Below are positions 10,082 through 20,979 of a stretch of DNA of 29,052 nt, one piece after another; position 1 is the stretch's first letter, and each line of letters begins with the position of its first letter. The notes under the pieces are model-generated. The model ran no database searches. It was not told the origin of the DNA and was given only the letters and a program-made list of their open reading frames with translations. The DNA comes from Spirogloea muscicola (taxonomy: Eukaryota; Streptophyta; Zygnematophyceae; Spirogloeales; Spirogloeaceae): assembly GCA_009602725.1 (NCBI GenBank), contig WELB01000027.1:1-29052 (forward strand), read 5' to 3'. Both the position numbers and the translations under genes were made by a program.

Positions 10082-11651
10082 CATGCACGAGAGTGCCGCA
10101 CAGGTGAGCCTGGGGCGCAGCAGGGCTCGGGACGAGTCACGGACAGCATGCACAAGGCCACAGTTGCCATTGACATGTGCATTGTGCAGTATGAGTCCTC
10201 CCTTTGACTAGCAGTCCGACCACTTGAGTGCTCTTGTGTCGAGCTTCCTCAGCTGCGGCATGATGATGATATATATCCTTGGGGCTCTGTGCATGCCTGC
10301 GATCACATGCAAAGGAGGCGTCTCTTCACGCGGGTGAGCACGTTCGCCTCAAGCCCAGCTTTAGGCTGGACAATCCAGCGCTGGCAGTGCCGGAGGAGCT
10401 CGCTGGCTGCAGGTATGGAAACCGGGTGTTTTGATGCGCCTGTGGCATCTCTCTTTGATAGTATGGACGCAGTCGAGGAAGGTGAGTACTAGGTAACAGT
10501 GGTGGACGACTTTGCTTTGATGTGTCATTGTCAATGTCACATACACTGTTTCATTCTATAGCTGTGAGATGAACATTGATATGAGTGAGGTGAAGAGCAG
10601 TAAGCACTGCTTGCAGTTCAGTACAAGCAAGCTCTATGGCTACCAAGCAACAGCTCTGTACTTCTGGTCCAGAGAATGGACCATAATCAGCATATCGCCG
10701 GAGGATGGCAGCCTTGCACTGCGCTCGTCAGCCGACTTGACGGTCCTGAGCCAAGTGAATCCAAGCTCTGTACAGCGAGCTCAGGCGGCCACGCAGCTCA
10801 AGACCGGCGGTGACTGGGTACGTTGCCTGTACTTGCGCCCCAGCTCGTTGATGGTTCAAGGCTAAGAGGGCAGGCAGTGATTGTAACTGCCAATGTCATG
10901 TCCTGTAGAGTGCAAGAATTGCTGTGACGAAATGACTGTTTCATGAGTACCGAGTAATATATAGGAGTCAGCATGATATAGCTAGCAGGAACGATGGCCT
11001 CAACCACAAGGCAATGCATGTAAACGCATGCACTCACACCAACAACAAGGCTGCTGCCTGCATGCTACGTGCTTCTGCAGGTAGACGTATCAAGCAAGGA
11101 AGCAGCAGAACCTGCACCGATAGGGCCTATCATTATAGGCGAGCATCTGGACAAGATCAGTCCTGGTGACTTTATTAGGTTGAGGGCCGATGTTGAGAAC
11201 CCAGCCTTTGGCTGGCCTCGGTACCCGTCCCGGCGCCACTGTGGTCAAGGCTGGCCTACTGGAAGGTAAAGCCTCCATCCCCTGCAAACTCTCTTAACTC
11301 GCAGTCTGCAATCATCGAGACATGCATCTGCGTCTGTGGATGGCAGACCAAGGAGTGACGCAGTACAGCTTCTCGCTTGACTGCCTGCTGGAAGTAAGTT
11401 GCTGTCCCTCTCACTCTGTGACCATGCCTGAGGGTTGAGTAACGCGAGAGAGTGGATTACACTGGCCCCTATCGACGTGAGACCTCACCCTCTGTGTAAC
11501 TTGCAGGGTGATCCATGTGGCAAGCGATGGTCTGCTGACAGTGGAGTTTCCCAGCCACCTCCGGGCACGCGGCCTCCGTTGGCTGGCGGACCCTGCGCAG
11601 GTGCAGCGGGTCTCCTTTGGGGGTTGTCGCGGACTGGCGCGCAAGTATCAG
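10082..11651 (+). CDS. Protein with Mind-bomb/KEG-like SH3 repeats, at least two repeats
   Basis: The model is ATG at 10082 with exons 10082-10102 (seven codons, least certain), 10315-10412, 10673-10817, 11081-11265 and 11507-11651; all junctions are GT-AG and phases agree. It encodes two units of about 65 residues like the repeats of Mind bomb and of the plant ubiquitin ligase KEG: GEHVRLKPSFRLDNPAL...REWTIISISPEDGSLAL and GDFIRLRADVENPAFGW...VIHVASDGLLTVEFP...LRWLADPAQVQRV. In those proteins the repeats bind protein partners. No RING, kinase or ankyrin domain is seen. After PAFGW the reading frame used gives an Arg-rich stretch, while the next frame fits the repeat better, so a one-base error near 11218 is possible. 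The 3' end is unclear: reading on past 11651 gives TGA at 11676-11678, and splicing to 11799 also gives an immediate TGA. Confidence 0.55.
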
Positions 11652-11885
11652 GTCGGCACACCTCTTGTATGCACCTGATGAAAGTCACGAACGCCACTTG
11701 TTAGCTATACCTGCGCTTGTACCATACATTGGCTACTATCATCATGCGTGTCTGTGTGTCCATATGATAAATCATTTGCACTCCACCTGCATCTACAGTG
11801 ATGTATGGCCTGCCAACCAAGTGGGGCCTTCTTACAATATGCTCTCATTGACGCACTGCCGGCATCTTGGCAGCACCTGGAGGCG

Positions 11886-12488
11886 ATGCACTGGGCAGTG
11901 CGGCCGCTGGCGGCGCTTTTGGCCTTCATGCTGGCAGCACGCGTCGGCCCTGTCGTCGTTCACTCGCTGCCAGTCCATGGTCATGCTAACAAAGAGGACG
12001 ACGCTGAGTCTGACAAGGACCCCAAGACCACTGCCGACAGCCGTTCCAAGGACGCTGGCCATAGCGACGAAGGTGAGAGCCCTGCTAGCGGCTCTCCTGG
12101 TGGTCACAAGTTCTGGCCCGGGCCACTGCAGGCCTTGCTCGCGAAGCTGCATCTGACCGGTGGTGAAGAAGGTGGCACTGATAGCCACCGGCACAAGCCA
12201 GGCCATGGCGAAGCTGCAGCAAGTAACGAGGACCCGCACGACACGAGCCTAAGGCGGGAACGCAGGTCCCTCGGTTTGCCAACGCTAAGGACAGCTAGGC
12301 GCGTGGACGCCAACGAGGAGCATGTGCTGCTGGCAAGCGCTGAGCCAACCTCGGGGCCAGACCCCACTGCCCCTGCAGCCGACAGCAGCGCCAAGAAGCA
12401 GCAGCAACTGCCGCGCGAGAACTGGCGGAGCGTGCTGCGCAGCTGGCTGGGCCAGACGGCCAACTACACGGGCAAGCTTCTCAAGTGA
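11886..12488 (+). CDS. Hypothetical secreted protein, 200 residues
   Basis: From the ATG at 11886 the frame encodes a charged start (MHWAVR), a hydrophobic core of about 20 residues (PLAALLAFMLAARVGPVVV) like a signal peptide, then a hydrophilic chain rich in His, Asp, Glu, Ser and Lys, and a C-terminus with LGQTANYTGKLLK, which includes an N-glycosylation sequon (NYT). An in-frame ATG at 11805 would add 27 residues and hide the signal peptide. I recognise no domain. It could be a separate intronless gene, or a last exon of the gene upstream, although phase at the obvious acceptor gives a stop. Its final about 150 bases are repeated in decayed form directly downstream. Confidence 0.4.
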   Translation: MHWAVRPLAALLAFMLAARVGPVVVHSLPVHGHANKEDDAESDKDPKTTADSRSKDAGHSDEGESPASGSPGGHKFWPGPLQALLAKLHLTGGEEGGTDSHRHKPGHGEAAASNEDPHDTSLRRERRSLGLPTLRTARRVDANEEHVLLASAEPTSGPDPTAPAADSSAKKQQQLPRENWRSVLRSWLGQTANYTGKLLK

Positions 12489-12675
12489 TGCTGGCGCAAT
12501 CTGCCTGTCAGAGGCAGGGCCAGGGCCAGACAATACTGCCATGGCAGCCGACTGCAGCGCTGAAATGCAGCAACGAATGCTGCACGAGAGCTACTGTAGC
12601 ACTTCGAGAGCAAACAGCTGGGGCAGACTGGCAACTACCAATGCAGGATCTTGAGTGATGCCGGCGCAGGCTGTA
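12354..12675. repeat. Diverged tandem duplication of an ORF 3' end
   Basis: The copy at 12354-12505 (GGGCCAGAC..ACTGCC..GCAGCCGACAGCAGCGC to AAGTGATGCTGGCGCA) is followed at an offset of about 169 bases by a diverged copy at 12523-12675 (GGGCCAGAC..ACTGCC..GCAGCCGACTGCAGCGC to GAGTGATGCCGGCGCA). The stop codon context is kept in both; the second copy has lost the frame. Confidence 0.75.
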
Positions 12676-13887
12676 TGTTGTCTCTGCAGGTAGGCAGGGT
12701 CTGTAAACGGTATCTGAAAGGACCGGCCGCCTTCCACATTTTTGACATTGACTGTGTATCTCATTCGAACATGCGACTACACATTGCACATTTGCCAGCT
12801 GCTGTGAGACAAGTATGATTAGATGAGACTGTCCCGGCGTAGCCGTACTGGCAACTAGCAAGTCATCACAGGTACCAAGGACCACGTTGGGTGCCATATG
12901 TATCAGACTTACCAATATGAACAGCCCTCAGATGGCACCTGGCCCGAAACTATGACTGATAGCCACCACCCCTGTGACGCGCGAGTGACAGCTGAGCAGT
13001 GTAGCGCTGGGTGGTGAGGGTGGCTGCTTTTAGCTACACCTGCATTACCTCCCTGCTTGGTGTACCTGCTTGGTATTCGATCTGTCTCTCGTGGGAGAGG
13101 AGATGGCTTAAAGCCCACAACTGCAGCTCTATCAGAAAAAAGGCGCGCAGTGCGCATGAAGTAAACGGGAGGCCAACACGAGTCTTACAAGAGTCCTGGT
13201 AACGGGACAATCGCAACGATTATGTACTATTGCCGCCTCATATTTATTTGCGTTCCTGTGAGCACTGTTGCCGAAGCTGGTGCAACAAAGGGAGTGCTCC
13301 ACTATACAGCTCGGTGAGCCCCGTTGTAGCTGGTCAGCTTGACCATTCGTCAACACTGTTGGACTGTCATCTTACTGATTTTGAATACACGTGTGTCATT
13401 ACGTTGCTGTCGAGCAAGCTTTGCAGGTGTGCTCAATTATGACGGGTGCATGGTTATGCCTACAGCGGTAGAGCTTGCTTGCATTGCATTGAACTAAAAC
13501 TTAGGGGTTACGATTTAGAGCAAAGAGCCTCGTCAAGTTGTCAAGAGCTATACCTTGACTTGATATCTGTGCTAAGACCCGCATTGTTCCACAAATCAAA
13601 CGCTTTTGCGAGCAAACCATAAGGCTTCGCTCTATTCAGGTTCCGAAGGTGCCCCACGTACTTTCATGACTTCCCTATTCTTCAAAGTCTTTCACGCCAG
13701 GCCGCTGCGAGTCCACTTGACTGAGATAGCAGCCACTGCCCCCAGGCTGCTTGCTGGCCTTAGTAGCAAGACCTGACATTACCATGCCCACAATATGTAG
13801 GATGCAAGATGGGGATTATCCTCGCTGAAACATAGGAGGCATGCAAGGAGACAAGCGGGACAATGACTGTTTTTCCAAGGTACAGAA
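12676..13887. other. Intergenic, nothing recognised
   Basis: No exon with recognisable protein similarity was found on either strand. It lies between the 3' ends of a plus-strand ORF and minus-strand ELP4, so it may hold only 3' untranslated sequence and spacer. Confidence 0.4.
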
Positions 13888-15530
13888 TCAAAAGTCCAAG
13901 GGAGAGCTGGCAGCAGCCGGACCGCCGCACAGGGCTGCTGAGGCGGCCTCCCCCAGCTTGTTATGATCTTGGCCAGCCGCATCAACGGGCGCAGGGTGCA
14001 GCGCTTCCAGGCTGATGCGCCGCCGCTTGACGAGCTTAATTGCCAGCACGCCTGCCTCTGGGACGAGGGGGACCTGAGCGATCACCAAACACCCAAAGCA
14101 ATCAATCACTATGGGCAGCGCAGCTTGACATTTGCAGAGCTGACTGTGTTGTGAGACATCTGTAGGTAGAGCAGTCGCTGCCGGACTAAGCAGACGGGCT
14201 TCACACCTGCGACGTGAAGCACGGCAGCTTGCGCACGTGAAGGAGGCCGAGCATTGCATCGTGGTCCGCAAACATTGCCGCCATCTCCACGTCATCCTCT
14301 GCATGTAGGCGACAGGCCAGCCGGCTGCACTTGATGCCTTCATCTCAAAAGTCCTTTGCTACGAACTGCTAAGTGGACAAGTACTGACAAGCAACACGGT
14401 CAATCATGAGCAGCAGCTAGACTCGCTATCAGAGTGGCTGCTTCTACAAACTCTGAGCAGCCATCCTCGCAGAATTGTGGACGGGAGCAAGATGGTGGAC
14501 CTTGCAGAGCCTCCACAGCGAGGACGGCGTCCGCATAGTGCTGTGCGCGTGCAATAAAGGAGGGGGAGACTAGGGATGCTGGCAGCGTGACCAGCACAAC
14601 TGCCGGCGAGGACCGCAGCCAACCTCGCAGCGCGTGCAGCCACGCCAGGACCTGCTCACCCACAAGCATGCACACATGGGTCCACATCATTGTCAGAGGA
14701 TGTCATAGAGGTCGGCAATCCGTTGTTCGTTTCATCCAGCAATACACTCACCAGCATGCCATATAATCCCACAGTTTAGAAAAGAAAAAGACGAACATAT
14801 TCTCAGGGCGAATGCTCGGCCACAATGCACGGGTTTCCGATAAAAACAAGGGCGATAGAAGGGCAGTGCTGCCTGGTGAACGCTTGACATTGACCTCAGC
14901 GGCAGGAAAGGCGCACTGTGGGGCACAGACTGACTGCACTACAAATCGCCCAATCTGCGGCCCGCCAGTCTGGAGCCTGCGGCAATCGCGCTGGCAGTAC
15001 AGATGAGCCAGTATTCAAGGTGACAGGAGGAAAACCACGTGAAGATATTCATCAAGAGCAATGATACACTTACAGCATATACCCATGCTTGATGTGACTC
15101 TGTTATACACCTGACCCTCATCTTAAACCCCATTGTCTGATTCAGCTGAACAAGCAAGCCGCAGTGGCAAGCACCTGTGGAGCTTCTTGAAGAAAGCAAC
15201 CGTCCAATTATGCAATGGCATGGCACTCGTGCCAGCCAGCGTGTAGCACTCTACATCAGCCTGGGCCAGCGCAGCGCGGTCGACGGGCTTCCGCAGGTCA
15301 AAGTCGTCGCAGAAACTCGAGCCGTGGTCTTGACTCAGACGACTCGCCGCTGCCAGCGGTGGACCTGCAGCTGGTCGAGTGTCGTTGGTGCCGGGGCCAG
15401 CAGAGGTCGGCGGCGGCTGCGGTGCAGCGGAGACCGGTGCAGCGGAGGACCGGTGGCGGCGCTCCTCCAGGGCCTGCTGCTCGTCGAGGTAGCGGCGGTA
15501 CTGCCAGGCGATGCGCAGGCCCTCGCCCCC
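13888..15530 (-). CDS. ELP4: Elongator complex subunit ELP4 (PAXNEB family), 5' end missing
   Basis: ELP4 is a RecA-like subunit of the Elp4-5-6 ring of Elongator, which modifies wobble uridines in tRNA. Exons in order of transcription are 15530-15175, 14976-14895, 14651-14501, 14343-14207 and 14073-13888, with consistent phases. Diagnostic segments are LRIAWQYRRYL, FCDDFDLRKPVDRAAL, IGRFVVQSVCAPQC (close to the plant version), LRGWLRSSPAVVLVTLPASL, MLGLLHVRKLPCFTSQ, VLAIKLVKRRRISLEALHP and the family's final LDF. The N-terminal part of the family (about the first third, before the LRIAWQYRR segment) is not seen; the frame stays open a little upstream of 15530, but the expected sequence must lie near or within the 840-base gap at 15871-16710. 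A low-complexity Pro/Ala insert of about 40 residues follows LDEQQALEERR. Confidence 0.9.
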
Positions 15531-15665
15531 CTGCAGCGGCACCACCCCAGTAGTGCAAGCAGCAGCATGAGTGGCGGTTTTGCCAAAGAACGGCCTGAAC
15601 TGTGCAAGTGGCCGCTCGGGCACCAGGTCCCATGGGCGATGCGGCCAGCCAAGGCGCAGGAACGA

Positions 15666-15765
15666 GGGTTTAAGGATTGGTGTTTAGGGGTCTGGGGCCG
15701 AGGGGTTTAAGGGTAACGGTTTAGGTTTCAGGGTCTAAGGTTTGAGGTTTACGGTTAGAGTTGGA
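15666..15765. repeat. Degenerate telomere-like tract
   Basis: About 100 bases of variants of the plant-type telomere unit TTTAGGG: one exact copy (15683-15689) and relatives such as GGTTTAAGG, GGTTTAGG, GGGTCTAAGG, GGTTTGAGG and GGTTTACGG, with the G-rich strand on plus. Confidence 0.6.
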
Positions 15766-15778
15766 CTTCTGATGAGTG

Positions 15779-15830
15779 AAAAAACGATCGGTGTTGTGGG
15801 CTGGACTCGAACCTGCGCCACTTGGGCGCC
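15779..15830 (-). other. tRNA-like 3' fragment with B box and T run
   Basis: On the minus strand GGTTCGAGTCC (plus 15803-15813) matches the RNA polymerase III B box exactly and can be drawn as a T arm with one mismatch. It is followed by a run of six T (plus 15779-15784), like a pol III terminator. No D arm, anticodon arm or matching acceptor stem is seen in the GC-rich sequence before the gap, so this is at most a tRNA or SINE remnant. Confidence 0.25.
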
Positions 15831-15870
15831 GGCGGCCCCGGCCGGGCCGCGAGCCGCGGGCGGCGGCGGC

Positions 15871-16710
15871 NNNNNNNNNNNNNNNNNNNNNNNNNNNNNN
15901 NNNNNNNNNNNNNNNNNNNNNNNNNNNNNNNNNNNNNNNNNNNNNNNNNNNNNNNNNNNNNNNNNNNNNNNNNNNNNNNNNNNNNNNNNNNNNNNNNNNN
16001 NNNNNNNNNNNNNNNNNNNNNNNNNNNNNNNNNNNNNNNNNNNNNNNNNNNNNNNNNNNNNNNNNNNNNNNNNNNNNNNNNNNNNNNNNNNNNNNNNNNN
16101 NNNNNNNNNNNNNNNNNNNNNNNNNNNNNNNNNNNNNNNNNNNNNNNNNNNNNNNNNNNNNNNNNNNNNNNNNNNNNNNNNNNNNNNNNNNNNNNNNNNN
16201 NNNNNNNNNNNNNNNNNNNNNNNNNNNNNNNNNNNNNNNNNNNNNNNNNNNNNNNNNNNNNNNNNNNNNNNNNNNNNNNNNNNNNNNNNNNNNNNNNNNN
16301 NNNNNNNNNNNNNNNNNNNNNNNNNNNNNNNNNNNNNNNNNNNNNNNNNNNNNNNNNNNNNNNNNNNNNNNNNNNNNNNNNNNNNNNNNNNNNNNNNNNN
16401 NNNNNNNNNNNNNNNNNNNNNNNNNNNNNNNNNNNNNNNNNNNNNNNNNNNNNNNNNNNNNNNNNNNNNNNNNNNNNNNNNNNNNNNNNNNNNNNNNNNN
16501 NNNNNNNNNNNNNNNNNNNNNNNNNNNNNNNNNNNNNNNNNNNNNNNNNNNNNNNNNNNNNNNNNNNNNNNNNNNNNNNNNNNNNNNNNNNNNNNNNNNN
16601 NNNNNNNNNNNNNNNNNNNNNNNNNNNNNNNNNNNNNNNNNNNNNNNNNNNNNNNNNNNNNNNNNNNNNNNNNNNNNNNNNNNNNNNNNNNNNNNNNNNN
16701 NNNNNNNNNN
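15871..16710. other. Assembly gap, 840 N
   Basis: Both edges are GGC repeats, which probably caused the break. The 5' parts of minus-strand ELP4 and of the plus-strand guanylate-binding gene are both missing here, so the gap probably covers a divergent promoter region. Confidence 0.98.
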
Positions 16711-19700
16711 GGCGGCGGCGGCAGGCCACCTCGGCGCGCGGTCTGCTGGCGCCGCCGCTCCGCTGGCCGAGTTCGCCGATGCGGCGAGCGAGGCCGGCTC
16801 GGCCGGCGACGAGGCTGTGGCCTTCTCGCACGGCCCCGCTACATCGGACGACGATGGCGACGACCGGCCGGCGCAGCTGCTGGCGCCCGCCGACGGCCAC
16901 CGCCGGCTGGCGATCAAGCCCGACGGGCTGAACAGGCTGGCGGGCATTGAGGAGCCGGTGTCCCTCGTCTCGGTCGTAGGACCGTACCATGGGTGAGATA
17001 CATCTGGACTCACGTCGATTGCTGCATCTCAGATTGCTTACTTAGTAGCTGCGATGTGTCCCTGCCATGCATGCAGAGATGGGCCATGATCAGTGCACAG
17101 TGAGATCGATGATGGTCGGTCTGGAGACCTTCAGGCGCAACACTATGTAGCACTGATTGCGAGCTTAGAGCCGCATGCAAGTCACTGCCGTACTTATTCA
17201 GCTGCCTCTGGCCTGTGTCAGCCCTGCAGGGGGAAGTCCTTCCTGCTCAACATGCTGCTCAACTCGAGCCAGGGCTTCACGGTGGGGGCCAAGCCGGAGC
17301 CCGAGACGCAAGGCCTCTGGCTGAGGGTGTTGCCGGGAGAGACCGTGGTCAGAGCAGCCGACGGCTCGCGGGTGGTGCTCCTCGACATGGAGGGCTTTTA
17401 CGGAGAGGATGCGACGCGCTCTTATGATGCCAAGATCTTTGCGGTCGCTGTGCTGCTCAGCTCGCACCTGATATATAACACCTTACGCACGCTCGGTGAG
17501 CTGGTCAAAGTCAAGGAGTTGATGTCCTGTATATTGAGGTCCTCTATGTTGCGCAGCAATGACAAAGCCATCTCCTTGCATGTATGTACTAGCAATCAGC
17601 CTACGGCCTGCTGGCTGGCTGGTGACAAAGTGGTCGAGCACAATCTTTGGGATCACATACAGGAGATGCCCAGTCTGTAGCAGCGCTAGCAGACCTCGCA
17701 AAGCAGGCGCAGGTGTTCAACCTCCAGAACTGGCTGCACTCAAGTCAAGACTGGGGTGAGCTCCTCTTAAAAAAGCCCGGGGAATGCGCTAGAGCCACTA
17801 TTGTAGACAAGCCTGAAACAGGCAACTTGACGTATTCAGACAGGTATAGGATAATTCACTGAGTTCCTCTGAGCAGCAGACTTGCAACTGGCCAACTCAT
17901 GCCTCATTGACACTTATCTTGATCCTCGTTCATGGTGCTTTGCTGCGGTCGGACAGAGGCGGAAACAGCCGGGCAACCTGGGGACCCTCATCTGCAAGCC
18001 CTCTTACAGACGTTGGACTTCCCGCCCTTGACATGGGTCGTTCAGGGCTTCGATATGGACCTGGACCCACAGGAAGCTCCCCTGGAACATCTGCACCGCT
18101 ACTTTGCGGCCCACGCCAAGACCGGCGACCGGTCTCTGGACACGTTGTTCACTCGCGGCATCTCATGCCACGCCCTCCGCACACCGGCTGATCTGAACCA
18201 TCTCCGTGAGAACTTTGGGGGTGGTGGACTTTCTGCTGATGTCGAGCTGGTGCCCTACTTGCACCCTGCTTATCAAGAAGATGTGAAAAGGCTGCGGGAT
18301 GCAGTCTTTAGCAATCTCACTGCCAAAGGCCGGGGAAAGCTCACCGGCAAAGCAATAGGTACTGTTCAGGCTCCACCTTGTCACTGGCTGCTTGGTCAAG
18401 ATGGAGTGCAAGTGATTCATTTCCTCTAAGCCTGATCGTAGTACGTGGAATGCGAAGATTCTAGACCACCGTTGAATCTGAGTGTCAGTACCTGTCTGCT
18501 TCGAGCTATCTGACAAAGCTCAATCTTGCAAGTGGCCAATCCTAAAACCTGGCCTGCATGTGCTCGTCTTCCTCCTGCAGCAAGGTTGCTTCCGCTGCTT
18601 GTCCACTACATCAACGAGGATTTCCCAATGAATGCTGATCGTACTTTGCGAGAAGTTATGGCTGATCTCCTTTTGGATGGAGGCTACTCAGGGGGCCTGC
18701 AGTATTTCCAATCAAGAGTTGAACGTGCTCTGCCCATCAAGCAAGCAAAACGAGCATCAAAAGGACAATCCATGTTGGATGATCTTCTAGCCAGTGCACT
18801 GAGTGACAACGAGCTGGCCAAGCTTTTGGAGGAATCAGGTGATAGTGACGCAGTTGCTGTAGGTGACAATGACACAGACACTTGTAGTTACCCGAGTGCG
18901 AGGCAATGTTTTCTCGTGGAGCCAATGAGAATCTCGACACTAACAAAGCACAAAAGGAGGGCATTTGGTGCAGACACGGAGGCTGTGGAATACTGCAGGA
19001 AGCGATGCGTTGGCCTTCCAAAGGAGCTCGTTGCCCCTAGGTGCGAAGGGCAGCTTGGCACCAAGATAGAAAGTCTGAAGCCTGAGTACAGGTGGGAGCA
19101 CTTGCACGTTTACCGGAGTTGCTTGTGAAAGCTCGTCTATAGTAGTAGAGCACTGAGACAATCTAAGCAAAGCGCTACTTAGACTCACCTTAATCTGCCC
19201 ATTCTTTCTCTTCTCTAATGCTCATCAGCATACTTTGTCCTGTATTGACAACACTTGGCTTCCTTGACTGATGTGCTCAATAACAGGCATCATCTCATGA
19301 AATGGGTCATTCTGACTGATCGGTGATGTACTTTTGACATGATGTGAACACAAGGTTGGAGAATGATAGGACAGTTGAAGAGGCTGTCTTGCACCTCCAA
19401 AAGGACCTCCAAGAAGATGCTGGCGACGAGCTTGGCAGTCTTCAACTGCCAGTTCCGGAACGAGAGGTGGACAAGGCCTGCAAGCAGACTGTCAGCAAGG
19501 CTCTGAGTAGGTAAGCGCCTCCCTTGCAAGAAGCATACCGAAGCAATGTGCAATCTTCAGTCGCATGCCAATCATTGCAGGACATGAATGTCCAATTCGA
19601 AGTGACTGGCTTCCAGCACTTATAAGCTTACCCGTGCTAATGTGCTGTTTGAAGGTACGAGCAAGGGCTTGGGAAGCACAGGAAAAGCAAGGCCTACAGC

Positions 19701-20979
19701 GAAGCTCGCGGCAAGCTCCAAGCGGCAATTCGTAGGTCCTGTGACGCTGTCGCAAATGAAAACGCTCGCGCAGTCGGCAGTCTCATCTCGGCAGGCAAGG
19801 TTGCATACAGAGAAGCTTACCTGAAGGCCATAGCGGGGAGCTTCGGGCAAGGTGGAGAGCATCACGATGCAGGACAACAACTCCAGTTGACGGTCGCCCT
19901 CTCCCCGAAGAGATTGACAGATGCCCACAGCGCTGCCATAACATTGGCGCAGGCTGCCACCGAGGACGCCATCAAACACGCCGGCCTGCCGTGGGTGGGA
20001 CCCGGCCAGGAGCAATATGACTTCCAGCTTTTTCAGAGCCATCAGTGGGCCAAGGTACAGCTTGGGGACTTCCAGGTTAGCCAAGCCCCAATAGACGCCC
20101 TCCTTGTCCTATGACGTTTGACAACCTCTCAGCGGCACAGCAGCATCTAGAGTCATCAAAGGACAGGCGAAATGAACGTATGAAAGAACAAGCAATGCAA
20201 GATTTTGATCAGTAGTCTAGATTGGCGCGCAGGCCAAGAACGAGGAGCTGATCCTCACCTTCTCGCGGCAGAGGGCAGCAAGGGTGCTTGAGCAGTACAA
20301 GAAGCTAACTGGCCAAACGGATCCCTTCCCTGACAATTATGAGGCGGTATTTGCCAAGATTGATGAAATCTCACGGTCCTTGGTCTCCGAGTATTTGTCT
20401 GCCATGGCCCAGTTCAGCGGAGCGGCATGCCTGGATCAGGGCAAGATGGAGTTGCTCCGGGACGTCGCTGAGAGGCGCGAGAAGATCTTGGACAAGAACA
20501 CGGCGCTGATGGCCGCGCTCTGCTACGAGCCGCTCCGGGCGGCCGTCGCCGAGCTGCACCTGGACCGCTGTGGCATGAAGCTGTGCAATATACTCTCAAG
20601 TGTGCCTGGAGGCTTCTGGAGCTTCCGGTGCCTCTGCCCTGGCCCAAGCTTCCTTCCCGGCTTCAGAAGAGATGCTTACAGGGCGGCGCAGCGGCAGCTC
20701 GCGGCAGCCCAGCATGAGAAGCAAGGCGAGGGCGGCTTTGCCCTCAGCATCGCAACGCAGGACAGGGTGATCCAGTCGTGGATGGCACGCGACCTCGCCC
20801 AGCAGGGCAATCAGGTTCTGGCAAACTTTGCGAGCCTTTTGACCACGCTGGCTGTCATCTGTGGGACCCTCGCCCACGGTCTTGGTCGCATGGCTCTTCT
20901 TGTCAAAACCTTGCAGAGCTGGAGGGGGGCTGGCTGGAGCAACACCAGATCATGTAAGACAAGGCCGCGACGATCGTGA
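16711..20979 (+). CDS. Guanylate-binding protein (GB1/RHD3-type GTPase), 5' end in gap
   Basis: This is a dynamin-like large GTPase with a G domain and a helical C-terminal half. Exons are (gap)16711-16992, 17230-17495, 17663-17755, 17957-18358, 18581-19091, 19355-19510, 19655-20054 and 20221-20979; phases agree throughout. The G domain shows the P-loop GPYHGGKSFLLN (split by the first intron), the switch Thr in ETQGLWLRVLP, DMEG as the DxxG motif, and YDAKIFAVAVLLSSHLIYN. Where animal guanylate-binding proteins have an Arg-Asp pair for guanine recognition, this one reads WVVQGFDMDL, and the P-loop Arg is His. The rest is helical and charged, ending with a hydrophobic stretch (LANFASLLTTLAVICGTL) that may anchor it in a membrane. 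An 84-base intron at 20583-20666 is possible without changing frame. The C-terminus is uncertain; an exon starting near 21065 cannot be excluded. Nearest relatives I recall are the plant guanylate-binding family proteins such as At2g38840. Confidence 0.85.

Noticed and set aside
15721-17013. Very long open frames on both strands across the gap
   Set aside because: They are open only because 840 N translate without stops; only the plus frame ending at 16992 is supported by protein similarity.
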